Positions 9,903-19,276 of a stretch of DNA of 64,000 nt are shown here, one piece after another (the first letter of the stretch is position 1; the number at the start of each line of letters is the position of its first letter). The position numbers were made by a program, and so were the translations under genes. The DNA comes from Leptobrachium leishanense (taxonomy: Eukaryota; Chordata; Amphibia; Anura; Megophryidae). A model generated the notes under the pieces. It worked only from the letters and a program-made list of their open reading frames with translations, made no database searches and was not told the origin of the DNA. Location: NCBI GenBank assembly GCA_009667805.1, contig CM019063.1, forward strand, positions 405,982,959 through 406,046,958. Reading direction: 5' to 3'.

Positions 9903-10119
9903 GGTGTGGATCCCTTCCAGCGTCCTGTGGTGAGTATTAAAATCCCGGGGGGTGAATATATTTGCGGGTTACAGCGCGGGTGCAGCGGAGCTCAGACGCT
10001 AAGCGGCCATCTTAGTTGACGTCCAAACCACGCCCCCTCTTGTTGCCTTTTTTATATATGATGTGTTGCCGACGATATCTCAAAATAAAAATTTTGAATA
10101 AAAAAAAAAAGCCTTCTAG

Positions 10120-10485
10120 ACCTAGAGACAGCAAAAGCATCCCTACATCACCATGAAATGCTCTGGTTTTGTTATGCTTGCTATAAGGGCAATATATATT
10201 TTCAATATATATTTTCTGCTGATATATTTATCAGCAGAAAAATTACTCCCTTTGGCTCAATGCCATGAGTACAGGGTAAGTTTAAATTGTGCTGTCTTTG
10301 CATGGTTAATAATGCACTCAGTAATTACTATTTTTTTTCTTTGGGGGGACTTTTTACAGTTAAGCCAATTTGTTTGATATTTGTGTTTGGTATTTTGCTT
10401 CTTTTCAGGAGCTTGGTTAAATATTATCCATTATTAGAGGATTAAGAGCTTTTTGTTTATAAATCTATTTATTCCTTGCATTATA
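10120..10485. other. Unassigned AT-rich segment with a small hairpin
   Basis: No gene is seen. A perfect inverted repeat, 'ttttctgctgat' and 'atcagcagaaaa', lies at about 10212-10241, following a direct repeat of 'caatatatattt'. Otherwise I see only AT-rich unique-looking sequence up to the Tc1 terminus. Confidence 0.4.
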
Positions 10486-10575
10486 TAGTTGTGATCATAA
10501 GTTTACATACCCCAGTTCTTAATACCATGTACTGCCCCCTTTAACATCAATGACAGCTTGAAGTCTTTTGTGGTA

Positions 10576-11542
10576 TTAGTGGATGAGGTTCTTTATCTTC
10601 TCAGATGGTAAAGCTGCACATTCTTCGTGGCAAAAAGCCTCCAGTTCCTGTAAGTTCTTGGGCTGTCTTGCATGGACTGCACGTTTGAGATCTCCCCAGA
10701 GTAGCTCAATGATATTGAGGTCAGGAGACTGAGATGGCCACTCCAGAACCTTCACTTTATTCTGCTGTAGCCAATGACAGGTCGACTTGGCCTTGTGTTT
10801 TGGATCATTGTCATGTTGGAATGTCCAAGTACGTCCCATACGCAGCTTCCGGGCTGATGAATGCAAATTTTACTCCAGTATTTCTCGATAACATACTTCA
10901 TTCATTCTGCCATCAATTTGACCAAATTTCCTGTGCGTTTGTAGCTCACACATCCCCAAAGCATCAGCGATCCACCTCTGTGTTTCACAATATCAATGGT
11001 GTACCTTTCATCATAGGCCTTGCTGACTCCTCTCCAAATGTAGCGTTTATGGTTGTGACCAAAAGTTCAATTTTGGTCTCATCACGCCAAATGACTTTGT
11101 GCCAGAAGGTTTGAGGCTAGTCTCTGTGCTGTTTGGCGTATTGTAAGCAGGATACTTTGTGGCATTTGCGTAGTAATGGCTTTCTTCTGGCGACTCGAAC
11201 ACGCAGCCCAGCTTTCTTCAAGTGCCTCCTTATTGTGCATCTTGAAACAGCCACACCACATGTTTGCAGAGAGTCCTGTTTTTCACCTGAAGTTATTTTT
11301 GGGTTTTTCTTTGCATCCCGAACAATTTTCCTGCCAGTTGTCGATGTAATTTTAGTTGGTCTACCTGACCGTGGTTTGGTTTCAACAGAACCCCTCATTC
11401 TTCACTTCTTAATTAGAGTTTGAACACTGCTGATCGTCAATCTCAATTCCTTGGATACCTTTTTATATCCCTTTCCCGTTTTATACAATTCAACTATCTT
11501 TTCCCGCAGATCCTTTGACAATTCTTTTGTTTTCCCCAACAT
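10576..11542 (-). pseudogene. Tc1-type transposase, frameshifted
   Basis: The start codon is at 11542, giving [20 protein letters not shown], the paired-like helix-turn-helix start of Sleeping-Beauty-group transposases. The second helix-turn-helix with the 'KPRSGRPTKIT' GRPR-type hook follows at 11117-11398 after a break. The catalytic DDE domain survives at 10576-10866, with 'DNDPKHKAK' (second Asp) and 'QSPDLNIIELLW', and its third acidic residue is present. The stretch between about 10867 and 11116 has lost its frame, so the region around the first catalytic Asp is not readable in one frame. This enzyme cut and pasted the element at TA sites; this copy cannot be active. Confidence 0.85.
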
Positions 11543-11679
11543 GTTTTCCTCAGAATCCAGAAACGTCAGTGCAGCACTGGATGAAAGATGCAAGGGTCTG
11601 TCAGGAGTCCAGAAACTTATTGACCTATTACACACACACACACTAAGTACAAGCAAACAGATCAAATGGTTACATTTAA

Positions 11680-11987
11680 CCCCTTAAGGACAAGCGGGTG
11701 GCACCCTTAAGGGGTTGATTTCGCTGGCGAGGCGTACAGGTACGCCTCGCCGACAGGTGCCGTCGCATGGAACAGATTTTGAGCCCTCCCCGCAGCTGGC
11801 ATGCAGTGAACGTCATTGGCTGCAGGGGATGGCTTGAGTTCAGGCCGTCCCTGTGCAGCCAATGACGAGCGCCGCATGCAGGCTGTGGCGAGGGGCCGAG
11901 GCGGCCCCATTGAAGACATGTACGCCCTTCATCTTCAAAGCCCGCCTGCCGCCAGGACGTCAAGGAACGTCCTGCGGCGTTAAAGGG
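11680..11987. mobile_element. TTAA-flanked short element with hairpins, nested in Tc1
   Basis: TTAA lies at 11676-11679 and 11988-11991. The left end is CCCCTTAAGGAC; the right end, reversed, starts CCCTTTAACGCC. Inside are several inverted repeats: 'ggcgaggcgtac' with 'gtacgcctcgcc' near 11730-11757, 'attggctgca' paired with 'tgcagccaat' (11815-11865), and 'aggacgt' paired with 'acgtcct' (11954-11974). There is no coding sequence. It belongs to the same class of TTAA, GC-rich, palindromic elements as 835-1382, 28533-29749 and 60244-61600. Confidence 0.75.
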
Positions 11988-12413
11988 TTAATAGCCATTC
12001 AAACCCGTTTGTGTCAACTTGTGTCAATTTATGAGGCCAAAATCTCCAGGGTATGTAAACTTTTGATCAGGGTCATTTAGTTTTTTTCTGTTATCATTAT
12101 GATTTTAAAAGAGTAAACACACTTGATTGATAATAAATTGCTTCAGCCAAACACTAACCATGAGTGAAAGAAGTGTTTATGTGTTATCATTTTTATTCTC
12201 TGAATAATGGCCAAGAAATCATAAATTCTGCCACGGTATGTAAACGTATGAGCACAACTGTATTCTTAGGGGATTAACAAGGAATTTAACTGTGATTGAA
12301 TTCCATTAGACATGTGTGTTTTGGTTCAGATTGAATTAAAATTTGGTGATTTGGAATTTCAGAAGCATTCAAATTCCATATCACCAAACCAAAACACACC
12401 CGAAATGAATTTA

Positions 12414-12686
12414 CAGTTGCAAGAAAAAGTATGTGAACCCTTTGGGATTACGTGGAGTTTTGCATGAATTGGTAATAAAATGTGCTCTGATCTTCACACT
12501 GTGAATGTTTACATGTTCTGTTCAATAAACACATGAAAACATATAATGTTTTGTGTTGTATTATTTTAAGCAGACTGTGTTTTTCAAATTGTTGTGACTT
12601 AGATGAAGATCAGAGCACATTTTATGTCTAATTCATGCAAAACTCCATGTAATCCCAAAGGGTTCACATACTTTTTCTTGCAACTG
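12414..12686. mobile_element. Tc1/mariner-type MITE with long terminal inverted repeats
   Basis: The element begins CAGTTGCAAGAAAAAGTATG and ends with the reverse complement, flanked by TA on both sides (12412-12413, 12687-12688). The arms are about 75-80 bp and nearly perfect, so the whole 273-bp unit folds into one hairpin. It has no ORF. It is inserted in an older imperfect palindrome (12310-12400 and 12690-12735, 'ggatcc' symmetry), itself probably a decayed MITE. Confidence 0.85.
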
Positions 12687-12689
12687 TAA

Positions 12690-13430
12690 CTGAATGGATC
12701 CCAATATGTTTGGATCCATTCATTTTCATTTAGATGATTTGAAAATAATTACACTGCATTGCAAAATTCCTAACCCTAATTTATTTATTTATAAAGTATT
12801 TTTTTACCAGGAAGGATACATTGAGATTTATCTCGTATTCAAGTATGTCCTGGATTAAAGAACATTGAATTTTTACAGTAGGTACAGATATGCAAAGTAA
12901 TAAAATGCAAGGTATTAAAAAAATAAAACACAAATATACAGATTCACATAGAAAATAAATATGTAAGAAATATACTGACTAATCCTGCAACAAGCAGAAA
13001 TAGTAACCAAATTCTCACCCGAATCCTAATACTAACTCTAACCCTAAAATTAATCCTATCCCTAAACAAGCAAAAATAGGAACCCTAAACCCAATACTAA
13101 CCCTAAAAATAACAGTGACCCTAGTCCTAAACCACAAATAATAACCCTATTACTAATCCTAAAACAAGGAGGAAGAGTAAATCTAACTTTAACCCTAAGA
13201 GCCTAACCCAAAAATTAGCAGAAATAGCAGGGAGGGGCAGTCATGAGAGACAGAGTGTCATTTGTCACGTCATATTCTGCTGGTTGCTGCATTACGTCTT
13301 TGGTATTCATTCATACCAGAGATCTGAAGCACTGAGAATCAGCCTCTTCCTCTGCCTCCTCTTAGAAATGGAAAGGAACCTGCCCCATTATACAGGAACA
13401 TGCTGAATTCAGTGTGACAGGCTGCGTGCA
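12690..13430. repeat. SINE-like tail and degenerate CCCTAA-like repeats
   Basis: Bases 12780-12850 match, in reverse, a repeat tail found again at 20235-20300 and 60976-61021 ('ccaggaaggatacattgaga', 'caagtatgtcctgg'), ending in a TTTA/TAAA run. From about 12765 to 13215 the sequence is rich in 'aaccctaa', 'atcctaa' and 'aactctaaccc' motifs, resembling strongly decayed telomere-like CCCTAA repeats. Bases 13220-13430 show nothing I can assign. Confidence 0.4.
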
Positions 13431-14015
13431 AGGCGCAACTCATGCTTCCTCAGACGGCACATCTCGTATGGCAAGAACCACAAGAGATATGGCTAATAAA
13501 AAAAGCACTATTGGTCCTGGTACATCTGTGCTGTGGAGGCAGCTGTCAGATTGCCACAGCGAGGAAGGCATAATACATACAATTCCATAATGTAGAACAG
13601 CACTCCCATCAAATAAGGGCAAGCAGGTGCCACCACAATCCAAAGAATTTAAAAAGAACTGGACTGGGCACACCAATGCCATTTTTTTTTAGACAGATTT
13701 ATTGGACAACACAACTACAGCAACAATTTGGATGACAAGGCCTTTGCAAGCATTATTTAGTTGTGTTGCCCAATAAATCTTCTAAAAATAAATGGTGGTT
13801 GCGTCCAGTGAGGAGAGGCATTATTATTATAGTTATTATTACACAAGTTACATTATTTTTCTTATCCTCTTAAGGACCACTGACGTACGTAGTACGTCCA
13901 GGGGAAAACTCCCCTTAAGGACCAAGGAAAGGAGAGGGGGTTTCCTTTGGATGCCTCTCCCTCCCAAATGGCTGAAGCTACAAAAAAAGTCTGCCCTTTT
14001 CAGCGGTACCTCTCT
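13431..14015. other. Inverted-repeat element (13681-13796) and TTAA-type fragment
   Basis: At 13681-13796 'ccattttttttta', 'agatttattgg' and 'acaacacaacta' are mirrored by 'tagttgtgttg', 'ccaataaatct' and 'taaatgg', giving a foldback with arms of about 38 bp and a loop of about 40 bp. At 13868-13925 a 'cttaaggaccactgacgtac' stretch with a 'cgtacgtagtacg' palindrome is a fragment of the palindromic TTAA families. No coding sequence is seen. Confidence 0.45.
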
Positions 14016-14019
14016 TTAA

Positions 14020-14340
14020 CCCCTTAGGCGCCGAATTGTGATTCGAATCCGAAAGTGGCTGACATCTTGGATGTCAGCCAAGCCTCCGGGTCACCCCCCA
14101 CCCACTGACGTCGTCGCCAAATGTGCGATGATGTCAGTGGGTAGTTAACCCTCTAGCTTCCAAGTGACCGAAGGTCAAGTTTGGTATCATTGGAAAGGCC
14201 TGATCATGGCCTTTCCAATGATACCAAACATTAACTAGATTTGGTGTAATAGTAAAAACAAAATTAAAAATGATAGTAATAATAAAAAAAGTGTTTTGTT
14301 TTTTTATTTTGTCTGGGGGGTATAATAAAATAGGGCACAA
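14020..14340. mobile_element. Palindromic TTAA element fragment
   Basis: TTAA at 14016-14019 is followed by CCCCTTAGGCGCCGAATTGTGATTCG. Then come 'ctgacatcttggatgtcagcc' (hairpin), 'cccactgacgtc' paired with 'gatgtcagtggg', and the shared 'tttggtatcattggaaaggc' hairpin (14179-14230). The same module order occurs at 56343-56640. The far end is not clear, so this copy looks truncated near the 'tctggggggtataataaaat' segment. It is non-coding. Confidence 0.6.
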
Positions 14341-14438
14341 AACTTGAATCCCTCTGGGGATAACAAGACATGGAATCAAGTAATTACGTGTAATGTCATA
14401 CACGCTCTCAAAATCGGGGATAACCCATATTTTTAGAG

Positions 14439-14622
14439 CCAGTGTTTCCCAAACCTGTCCTCGGGACCCTCATCCATGCCAGATTTTGCAGATCACCTTG
14501 GGGAAAAGCAAACTGAATACTGCAAACACTGAGCAGCAAATTATATCACCTGTGCTGTGCTTCAGATATCTGTTAAACCTGGCGAGGCGGAGGGTCCCGA
14601 GGACAGGTTTGGGAAACTCTGG
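14439..14622. mobile_element. hAT-type MITE, 184 bp
   Basis: The ends are CCAGTGTTTCCCAAACCTGT and, reversed, CCAGAGTTTCCCAAACCTGT, with the pairing continuing into 'cctcgggaccct', so the inverted repeats are about 31 bp. CAGTG-type ends are usual in hAT elements. The flanks 'ttttagag' and 'tttagaca' are similar but not identical, so the 8-bp duplication is only partly preserved. No coding sequence is present. Confidence 0.65.
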
Positions 14623-14629
14623 TTTAGAC

Positions 14630-15600
14630 ATAGGGACAAAAAGCCTTACAACTGAAGGCGACGAAGAGAGCATGAGTAAAACTTAACATTTATTAAGATA
14701 AATTTAAAAACAATGAAAAAACAATCAGTGCACTGAACCATACAAACAACACGTACAACAACCATACAAACAAAAACGTTGAAAAGATCAATTATTGGAT
14801 GGTTTGGACTGAGATTATATAGGAGAGCAATGGTGAAAAGGGGATCTCCCAAAAATAGCACCAATAGCAGAATGAGCTCAATTCTTCACCATATGGGGAA
14901 GGACTTTACTACAGCTGAAAAAAATAATAAATTCTGCTGAAGTGCTTGGTTGTTAGTTCCCTTGAATGATAACACATACAGAATAACTAACTCCTTAGTA
15001 AGGAAATTTATCACTGTAATGAAAACATAGTATGCATAGCTGGTTGTCAAATATCAATTGGAATGTGAAAATAAACGACACCCAATACTATATTTTAGCA
15101 TAAGAAAAAAGCATCAATGGTTCTGCCTATGTAAGTATATTGCTCCCCAATTAACTGTGATCAATTGATAGAAAAAATCATCAGTATAGCCAATGTGATT
15201 GATCAATATGTCCACCCATCAGGGGATTACCATAAATTATTTCAACCAGTCTGTATACAATAAATTAGATTGCTACAAAAGCATAAAACCAGCGCCTCAA
15301 GTCAATAGTATCATTATAAGCAATCAGCTAGTACCACAGTCACATCGTCATGATATGAGCCAAGCCACAACAATGAACCCTATATAGGGAAAACAGGCCA
15401 GGCCCAAAGATGATTATTATGAGAGTGGTGGTTAGACCAAAGGAATTATAGCTTGGTGAGGCTGAATACCGCGCATCCGACGCGCATTTCGCCGCTTATC
15501 GGCTCGTCAGGAATGCTTTCAATCAAAGTTTGTATCTTGAATGGAATAGCATCAGGAATTGTTAATGTTGATGAATGAGTTGTTCAGTTAACGTTTAGGG
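14630..15600 (-). other. Possible Penelope-like or ribozyme-bearing retroelement segment
   Basis: There is no recognisable ORF. Read on the minus strand, this segment follows a hammerhead-like motif (15473-15516) and runs to an AT-rich end with 'cttaataaatgttaag' near 14685. Hammerhead ribozymes of this minimal type are known in the terminal repeats of Penelope-like retroelements and related non-autonomous units. Assignment to such an element is inference from the ribozyme alone; no reverse transcriptase or GIY-YIG endonuclease is visible. Confidence 0.3.
15473..15516 (-). ncRNA. Type I hammerhead-ribozyme-like motif
   Basis: All conserved parts occur in order on the minus strand. They are stem I 5' strand GCAUUC, core CUGACGA, stem II GCCG-auaag-CGGC, core GAA, a very short stem III starting A-U (AUGCGCGU), the cleavage-site C, and stem I 3' strand GGAUGC pairing with the first strand through one G-U. 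The core positions CUGANGA, GAAA and U-H are all intact. A minimal stem III is characteristic of hammerheads in Penelope-like retroelements of animals. Predicted self-cleavage is after the C at plus-strand position 15479. Activity is not shown. Confidence 0.65.
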
Positions 15601-15613
15601 CTGTTATACTTAA

Positions 15614-16372
15614 AGGGACACTACCACCAAAGAGGAAATTATTTATTGTGTTTACTTTATGTTGCTGATATCTTACATGTGCTTTGTTTTTCTCGTTGTT
15701 TGTTTAGTTAAGAAAATATTTTACCCCATATGTCACGGTGCATACATTGTGTGATCTTTTTTCTTGTAAACTGCCCTCCCCCTCAGTATCTTTACAACAC
15801 TTGCTTCTCATTTTGTGGCATTGAGCATAGAATGGAGTCTATGGGTCAGGCAGTCGACTCACATCATTGTATTGTGTGGGATGTATTCAAAGGACATCAC
15901 CAAGGGGTAAATTACAGGTCTTTTAAGCTCCCTGTCATATTTCATTCAGCTGCCATCTCTTATCTTGAATATCTTAGAGAAAACAATAGCCCCCTTTCAT
16001 CCTTATCCAATCTGCTGATCTGCAGCCCAAAAGCAAATGAGATTTGTTTGCTGCAGACAAATTTTGCTTGTTTTTGGGCTGCAGAAGGTGTCTCCAAAAT
16101 TTTAGCCTTGTGGGCATAATGTCCATAGAGCTAAAACTGCAAAAATCGGCTGATGAATGCCCTGAAATATCAGGCTTTCAGGAGCCAATGCAAGGGAAAA
16201 TATAAACCTGACCTGCAGCTCAAACGGCTATAACGCAGCTTGGCAGTAGATGGTGCCATCTACGGGCCAAATAGAACTATTTCTTACTGTATAATTAATT
16301 AAAAATGATTTTACAAAATAAAACACTGGTTTCTGACAGTTGTTTTTGGAAGATCACTTGGTAGTGAAGGGG
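15614..16372. mobile_element. TTAA-flanked non-autonomous element
   Basis: TTAA lies at 15610-15613 and 16373-16376. The left end is AGGGACACTACCACC; the right end, reversed, is CCCCTTCACTACCAAG, so the ends share CACTACCA. A large inverted repeat, 'ctgcagcccaaaa' and 'ttttgggctgcag', lies at 16020-16083. An open stretch of 129 codons (15730-16119) shows no domain, no homology I recognise and biased composition, and I do not call it a gene. Confidence 0.5.
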
Positions 16373-16376
16373 TTAA

Positions 16377-17570
16377 ATTCCGAAGAATCTAAACCACAAC
16401 AGTAAAGTAAAACCTTTGCACATATTTTGGTAAATGTTGCATCATGGGAAAAATCCACAAAATAGAGACAGGAGAGAGAAACCTAACTTTATTTTTCCTT
16501 TTTACATGGAATTCCTTCAGACAAAGAAAAAAACAGCAGCATGTGTTTTATAAAGTGGATTTGTTTGTAATTTAGTTACAGCACTGCATCTCTGGAGCCC
16601 TATCATTTTAAAGGTCAGATTATGTCCTTTTCAATGATACCAAACATAATCAGGTTATCTAATAATATAATAACAAATAAATAAAGTATAAATATTTTTT
16701 CTGTCTTTCTTTTTTTTACAATTATTAAGTGAACAGTGATGCTGCGCTAACTCACCTTCTCATTTCCACAGTGCCAGCAAGGGTGGAGTTGATGGCACAA
16801 TGCATTGTTTCAATGACAACCTAGAACGTGGCACTGCAGTGAGGAGAGATTGGGGGACTTTGGAACCTGCATCTCTGTATTGTACACCACACAAGGTCAA
16901 CTAAAGTGACTTTGGAAAGGTCAGAGTTTGGCCTTTCCAATGATACCACACATGTCCATATAATGTGTAAAAATAAATTGTTTAAAAATTAAATGCAAAT
17001 TTTACTTTTTTCTCTGTTTTAAGGCAGGGGCATTGCATGCTTTTACTTATAAAGTAAACAATGCCGCCGCGCTAACTCACCTTTTTATTTCCTGAGCAAA
17101 TGTGGAAGTGATTGGTGCAATGAGTTATTATGCATTGGTTTACCTAAAACACAAGCTCTGCTGCAAGGAGAGCGGGGGTCCTTAGAACACCTTTATCTCA
17201 ATTCTTTACACTCGTCAAAGTCAAGTTAGGTGTGATTGGGCAGGTCAGAGTCTGGCCTTACTAATAATACAAATCATGACCATGTAAAATGGGGGAAAAA
17301 AACAAACAAAACAAAGAAAAAACACCTGCCCGTTTTTTTTTTTGTTCCAAAGCAAGTTTTGATATTTTTTTGAAAAATTACCGAAATTGAAGCAATAGTA
17401 AAAAGTGAAATGGTGAAAATTTCACATCTTGAAAAAAATTTGATGCCCATAATTTTTGGTGCTCTGGGCCAAAATGGAGCATTATTTTTCATAGCTAAGG
17501 TTAGAAATCAAGGTTAGCTTTAGAAATTAAGGTTAGGTTACTATTTGTGCTTGTTTATCCCGAGCCATAA
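16377..17570. repeat. Two diverged tandem copies of a TTAA-element interior
   Basis: Segments of about 300 bp at roughly 16730-17030 and 17040-17330 are diverged copies of one another. Both have 'gcgctaactcacct', 'ttattt/catttcc', 'ggtgcaatg/ggcacaatg', 'ggaaaggtcagagtttggcc/ggcaggtcagagtctggcc' and 'tgataccacacatg/taatacaaatcatg'. The same 'ggaaaggcc...ggcctttcc' hairpin is the core of the palindromic TTAA elements elsewhere. No gene is present. Confidence 0.5.
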
Positions 17571-18366
17571 CATTCTGCTACATTTTTGTTTGATTTTAAG
17601 GCCCCTTCTTTTGAGTTTTTTTAGAATGTTTTAGGACAAAAATTTAAAAAGTAGTTCCGGCAGTATTGTTTTTTCTTAGTTTTTTTTTGTGGCAGACTGT
17701 TGAGTTGTAAATCCGGCCCTGGCTCCAGGCCTATGATGCCATTAATCCTACACTGGCCATGAACTGATACTCCTTAGAGACTCCTGCTTACCGACTTATT
17801 ATAACTGAGTCACTGTATTAGCGTTTTGAGTTGTAATATCAGGAAGCCACTCACTAATACTGGTAGTGGTGCTACGCAATGCCATTGGTATCGGCTCCTA
17901 GGGTCTATAAGACTCCATGGAGCCAAGTACAACCCTGTGTGACCTCTATGTCAGCTTGCGTATGCTCAGTCATGTTGTGGCTGCGAATGGAGGCAGGTAG
18001 CGAGCTTGTTTGTGGCCAGAATAAGCAACCAAGTCAAATAAGTATCAAAGCCGTTAATAGACAGCAAAGAGCCGCTAATTCTGAAAGTTGGTATAGTGAC
18101 TCGAAACGTTCAGTTAACGGCTACAGCTGTTATCTTAACAGCAGTATCGGAATAGGGCCGAGGAATTACTGATACTTCACAATCACATGTGTCCCTTAGA
18201 GAAACACTGTGGCTATGGAAAGGGAATATACTCGAAAACCAAATAATTATACACCTCATATTGTCACATTTCACACTCACATGCAAATCCGTCAAAAGAC
18301 ACACAGTACAATTTATCTTGCTGCCTGATAAATATATAAATTATATTTTTAGCTTTTTAACTCTAT
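17571..18366. other. Unassigned sequence
   Basis: I see no gene or known repeat end. A small inverted repeat, 'ctgttatcttaacag', lies at about 18127-18141. The segment could be an old LTR or repeat fragment, but nothing supports that directly. Confidence 0.3.
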
Positions 18367-19276
18367 CAGGGTTATTCAGAGAGATCCGAATGGCTGCCGA
18401 AAGGTAACCGAACGCTGAATTTCCGTGTTCGGTTACCTTTCCTGGCCATTCGGCTATTCAGAGAGCAGGCAATTCGCCAAATGTTGGCGAATTGCCTGCA
18501 CATACGGTGCCTGTTCGACTGCAGTGAAATCCCCATAGAGAAGCAATGCTTCAGCTATTCAGAAAGCAAACCCAGCAGTGAAAAGTTGCCGAATTGCCCT
18601 GCCATTCGGTGGTTTAATTCGGCAGGTTTATTCAGGCGAATCCCATAGGCTTCAATGTTAAAAATATTCCTGTTTTAATTCAATATCTAATAAACCGTTC
18701 ATTATAAAATTCTGCAGTAAAGAGTCTCTTTATTTATAGATTTTTTGGGATATTTTAAGCATTTTTTGGGATTTTTTTGCCAAATTGTTTTCCCGATATT
18801 TTATTTAATTTCTTTTAAACGTTTGTTCTTTTTTCTGTAACAGCCCTTTTTATTATCATTCCTTGGACCTCATATGTAAATTTCAGACATTTTCGCTCAG
18901 TAGATTCTTTGCAAACAGCGTTTCACTTTTCAAACATTCAAGCAAACAGTTTTTTTTTCTCTTCACTCCATTCGTCTGCAGTGTCGGGTTTGTCCAGCGG
19001 CTGCGCTGCGTGTAATCGGCTCCTGCTCGGGTTTTTCCGGCGTTTTCGGCGGAGTTAATCCAGATGTTTTTGCGGGTTTTGGTGTGCCTTCCCCGGGTTT
19101 AGCAGTGAGTTGTCGTCGGGTTTGCGGTGACTTTTCCCTGCAATTCGGGGACCCTGTGGTGCTTGCTGAATACACCGCAGAGTCGCCGAAATGGGATCGC
19201 CAAATCGAACCGAATTGAAGCAAATGAAAAGTCACCGAACGTGCGGTGACTTTTCGATTCTCTTTGAATAACCCTG
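18367..19276. mobile_element. CAGGGTTATTC-family MITE (large form), complete
   Basis: The element starts CAGGGTTATTCAGAGAG and ends with the inverse, 'tctttgaataaccctg'. Behind the terminus lie consecutive hairpins: 'gccgaaaggtaaccgaac' with 'gttcggttacctttc' (18393-18446), then 'gcaggcaattcgcca' with 'tggcgaattgcctgc' (18466-18500). The interior has 'aatatctaataaaccgtt' and an AT-rich block repeated in the other copies. The right end has 'gtcaccgaacgtgcggtgac' (19232-19251). No transposase is encoded, and the superfamily is unresolved because the flanking duplication is only 2-3 bp or absent. Related copies: 20330-20900, 22500-22760, 26757-27600, 29768-30010 and 48952-49852. Confidence 0.7.

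Larger units (their letters stand above)
4161..10039 (-). mobile_element. Near full-length Tx1-type L1 non-LTR retrotransposon
   Basis: The unit reads on the minus strand from a 5' end beginning GGGGGCGTGGTTTGGACGTC (just below 10039) to a poly(A) tail seen as the T run at 4161-4174, preceded by an AAATAAAG stretch. The 14-bp target duplication 'ttgttgcctttttt' is at 4153-4166 and 10040-10053. It contains a 5' UTR of about 140 bp, ORF1 (8928-9902), a spacer of 592 bp rich in pyrimidines, ORF2 (4529-8335) and a 3' UTR of about 360 bp. Both ORFs are open, the tail is preserved and the duplication is exact, so the insertion looks young. It lies antisense in the 3' UTR of an internally deleted L1 relative. 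Confidence 0.9.
2528..10107 (+). mobile_element. Internally deleted Tx1/L1-type LINE derivative (2528-4152 plus 10054-10107), host of a nested L1
   Basis: The 12-bp sequence 'aaagccttctag' occurs at 2516-2527 and 10108-10119. It brackets a unit that starts 'gggggtcgtggccggcggc' and ends 'ttttgaataaaaaaaaaaa', a classical LINE target duplication with poly(A) tail. The own sequence is only about 1.7 kb. It has a GC-rich 5' part like a Tx1-type 5' UTR, an open stretch of 203 codons (2892-3503) with no recognisable domain, and a pyrimidine-rich 3' UTR. ORF1 and ORF2 are missing. This looks like a non-autonomous derivative that would have needed L1 proteins in trans. A complete L1 interrupts it at 4153-10053. 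Confidence 0.65.
10486..12260 (-). mobile_element. Tc1/mariner element (Sleeping-Beauty-type IR/DR), interrupted
   Basis: The terminal inverted repeats are TAGTTGTGATCATAAG at the left and, reversed, CAGTTGTGCTCATACG at the right. Both continue into 'TTTACATACC', and TA dinucleotides flank the element (10484-10485, 12261-12262). A second internal direct-repeat copy at the right ('gggtatgtaaacttttgatc', about 12049-12068) gives the IR/DR arrangement of the Sleeping Beauty/TXr group. The degraded transposase is on the minus strand. A TTAA-flanked element (11680-11987) is inserted between the transposase start and the 5' inverted repeat. Without it the element is about 1.46 kb, near the family's usual 1.6 kb. 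Confidence 0.85.

Noticed and set aside
15730..16119. 129-codon ORF
   Set aside because: Lies inside a TTAA-flanked element across an inverted repeat; no family similarity.
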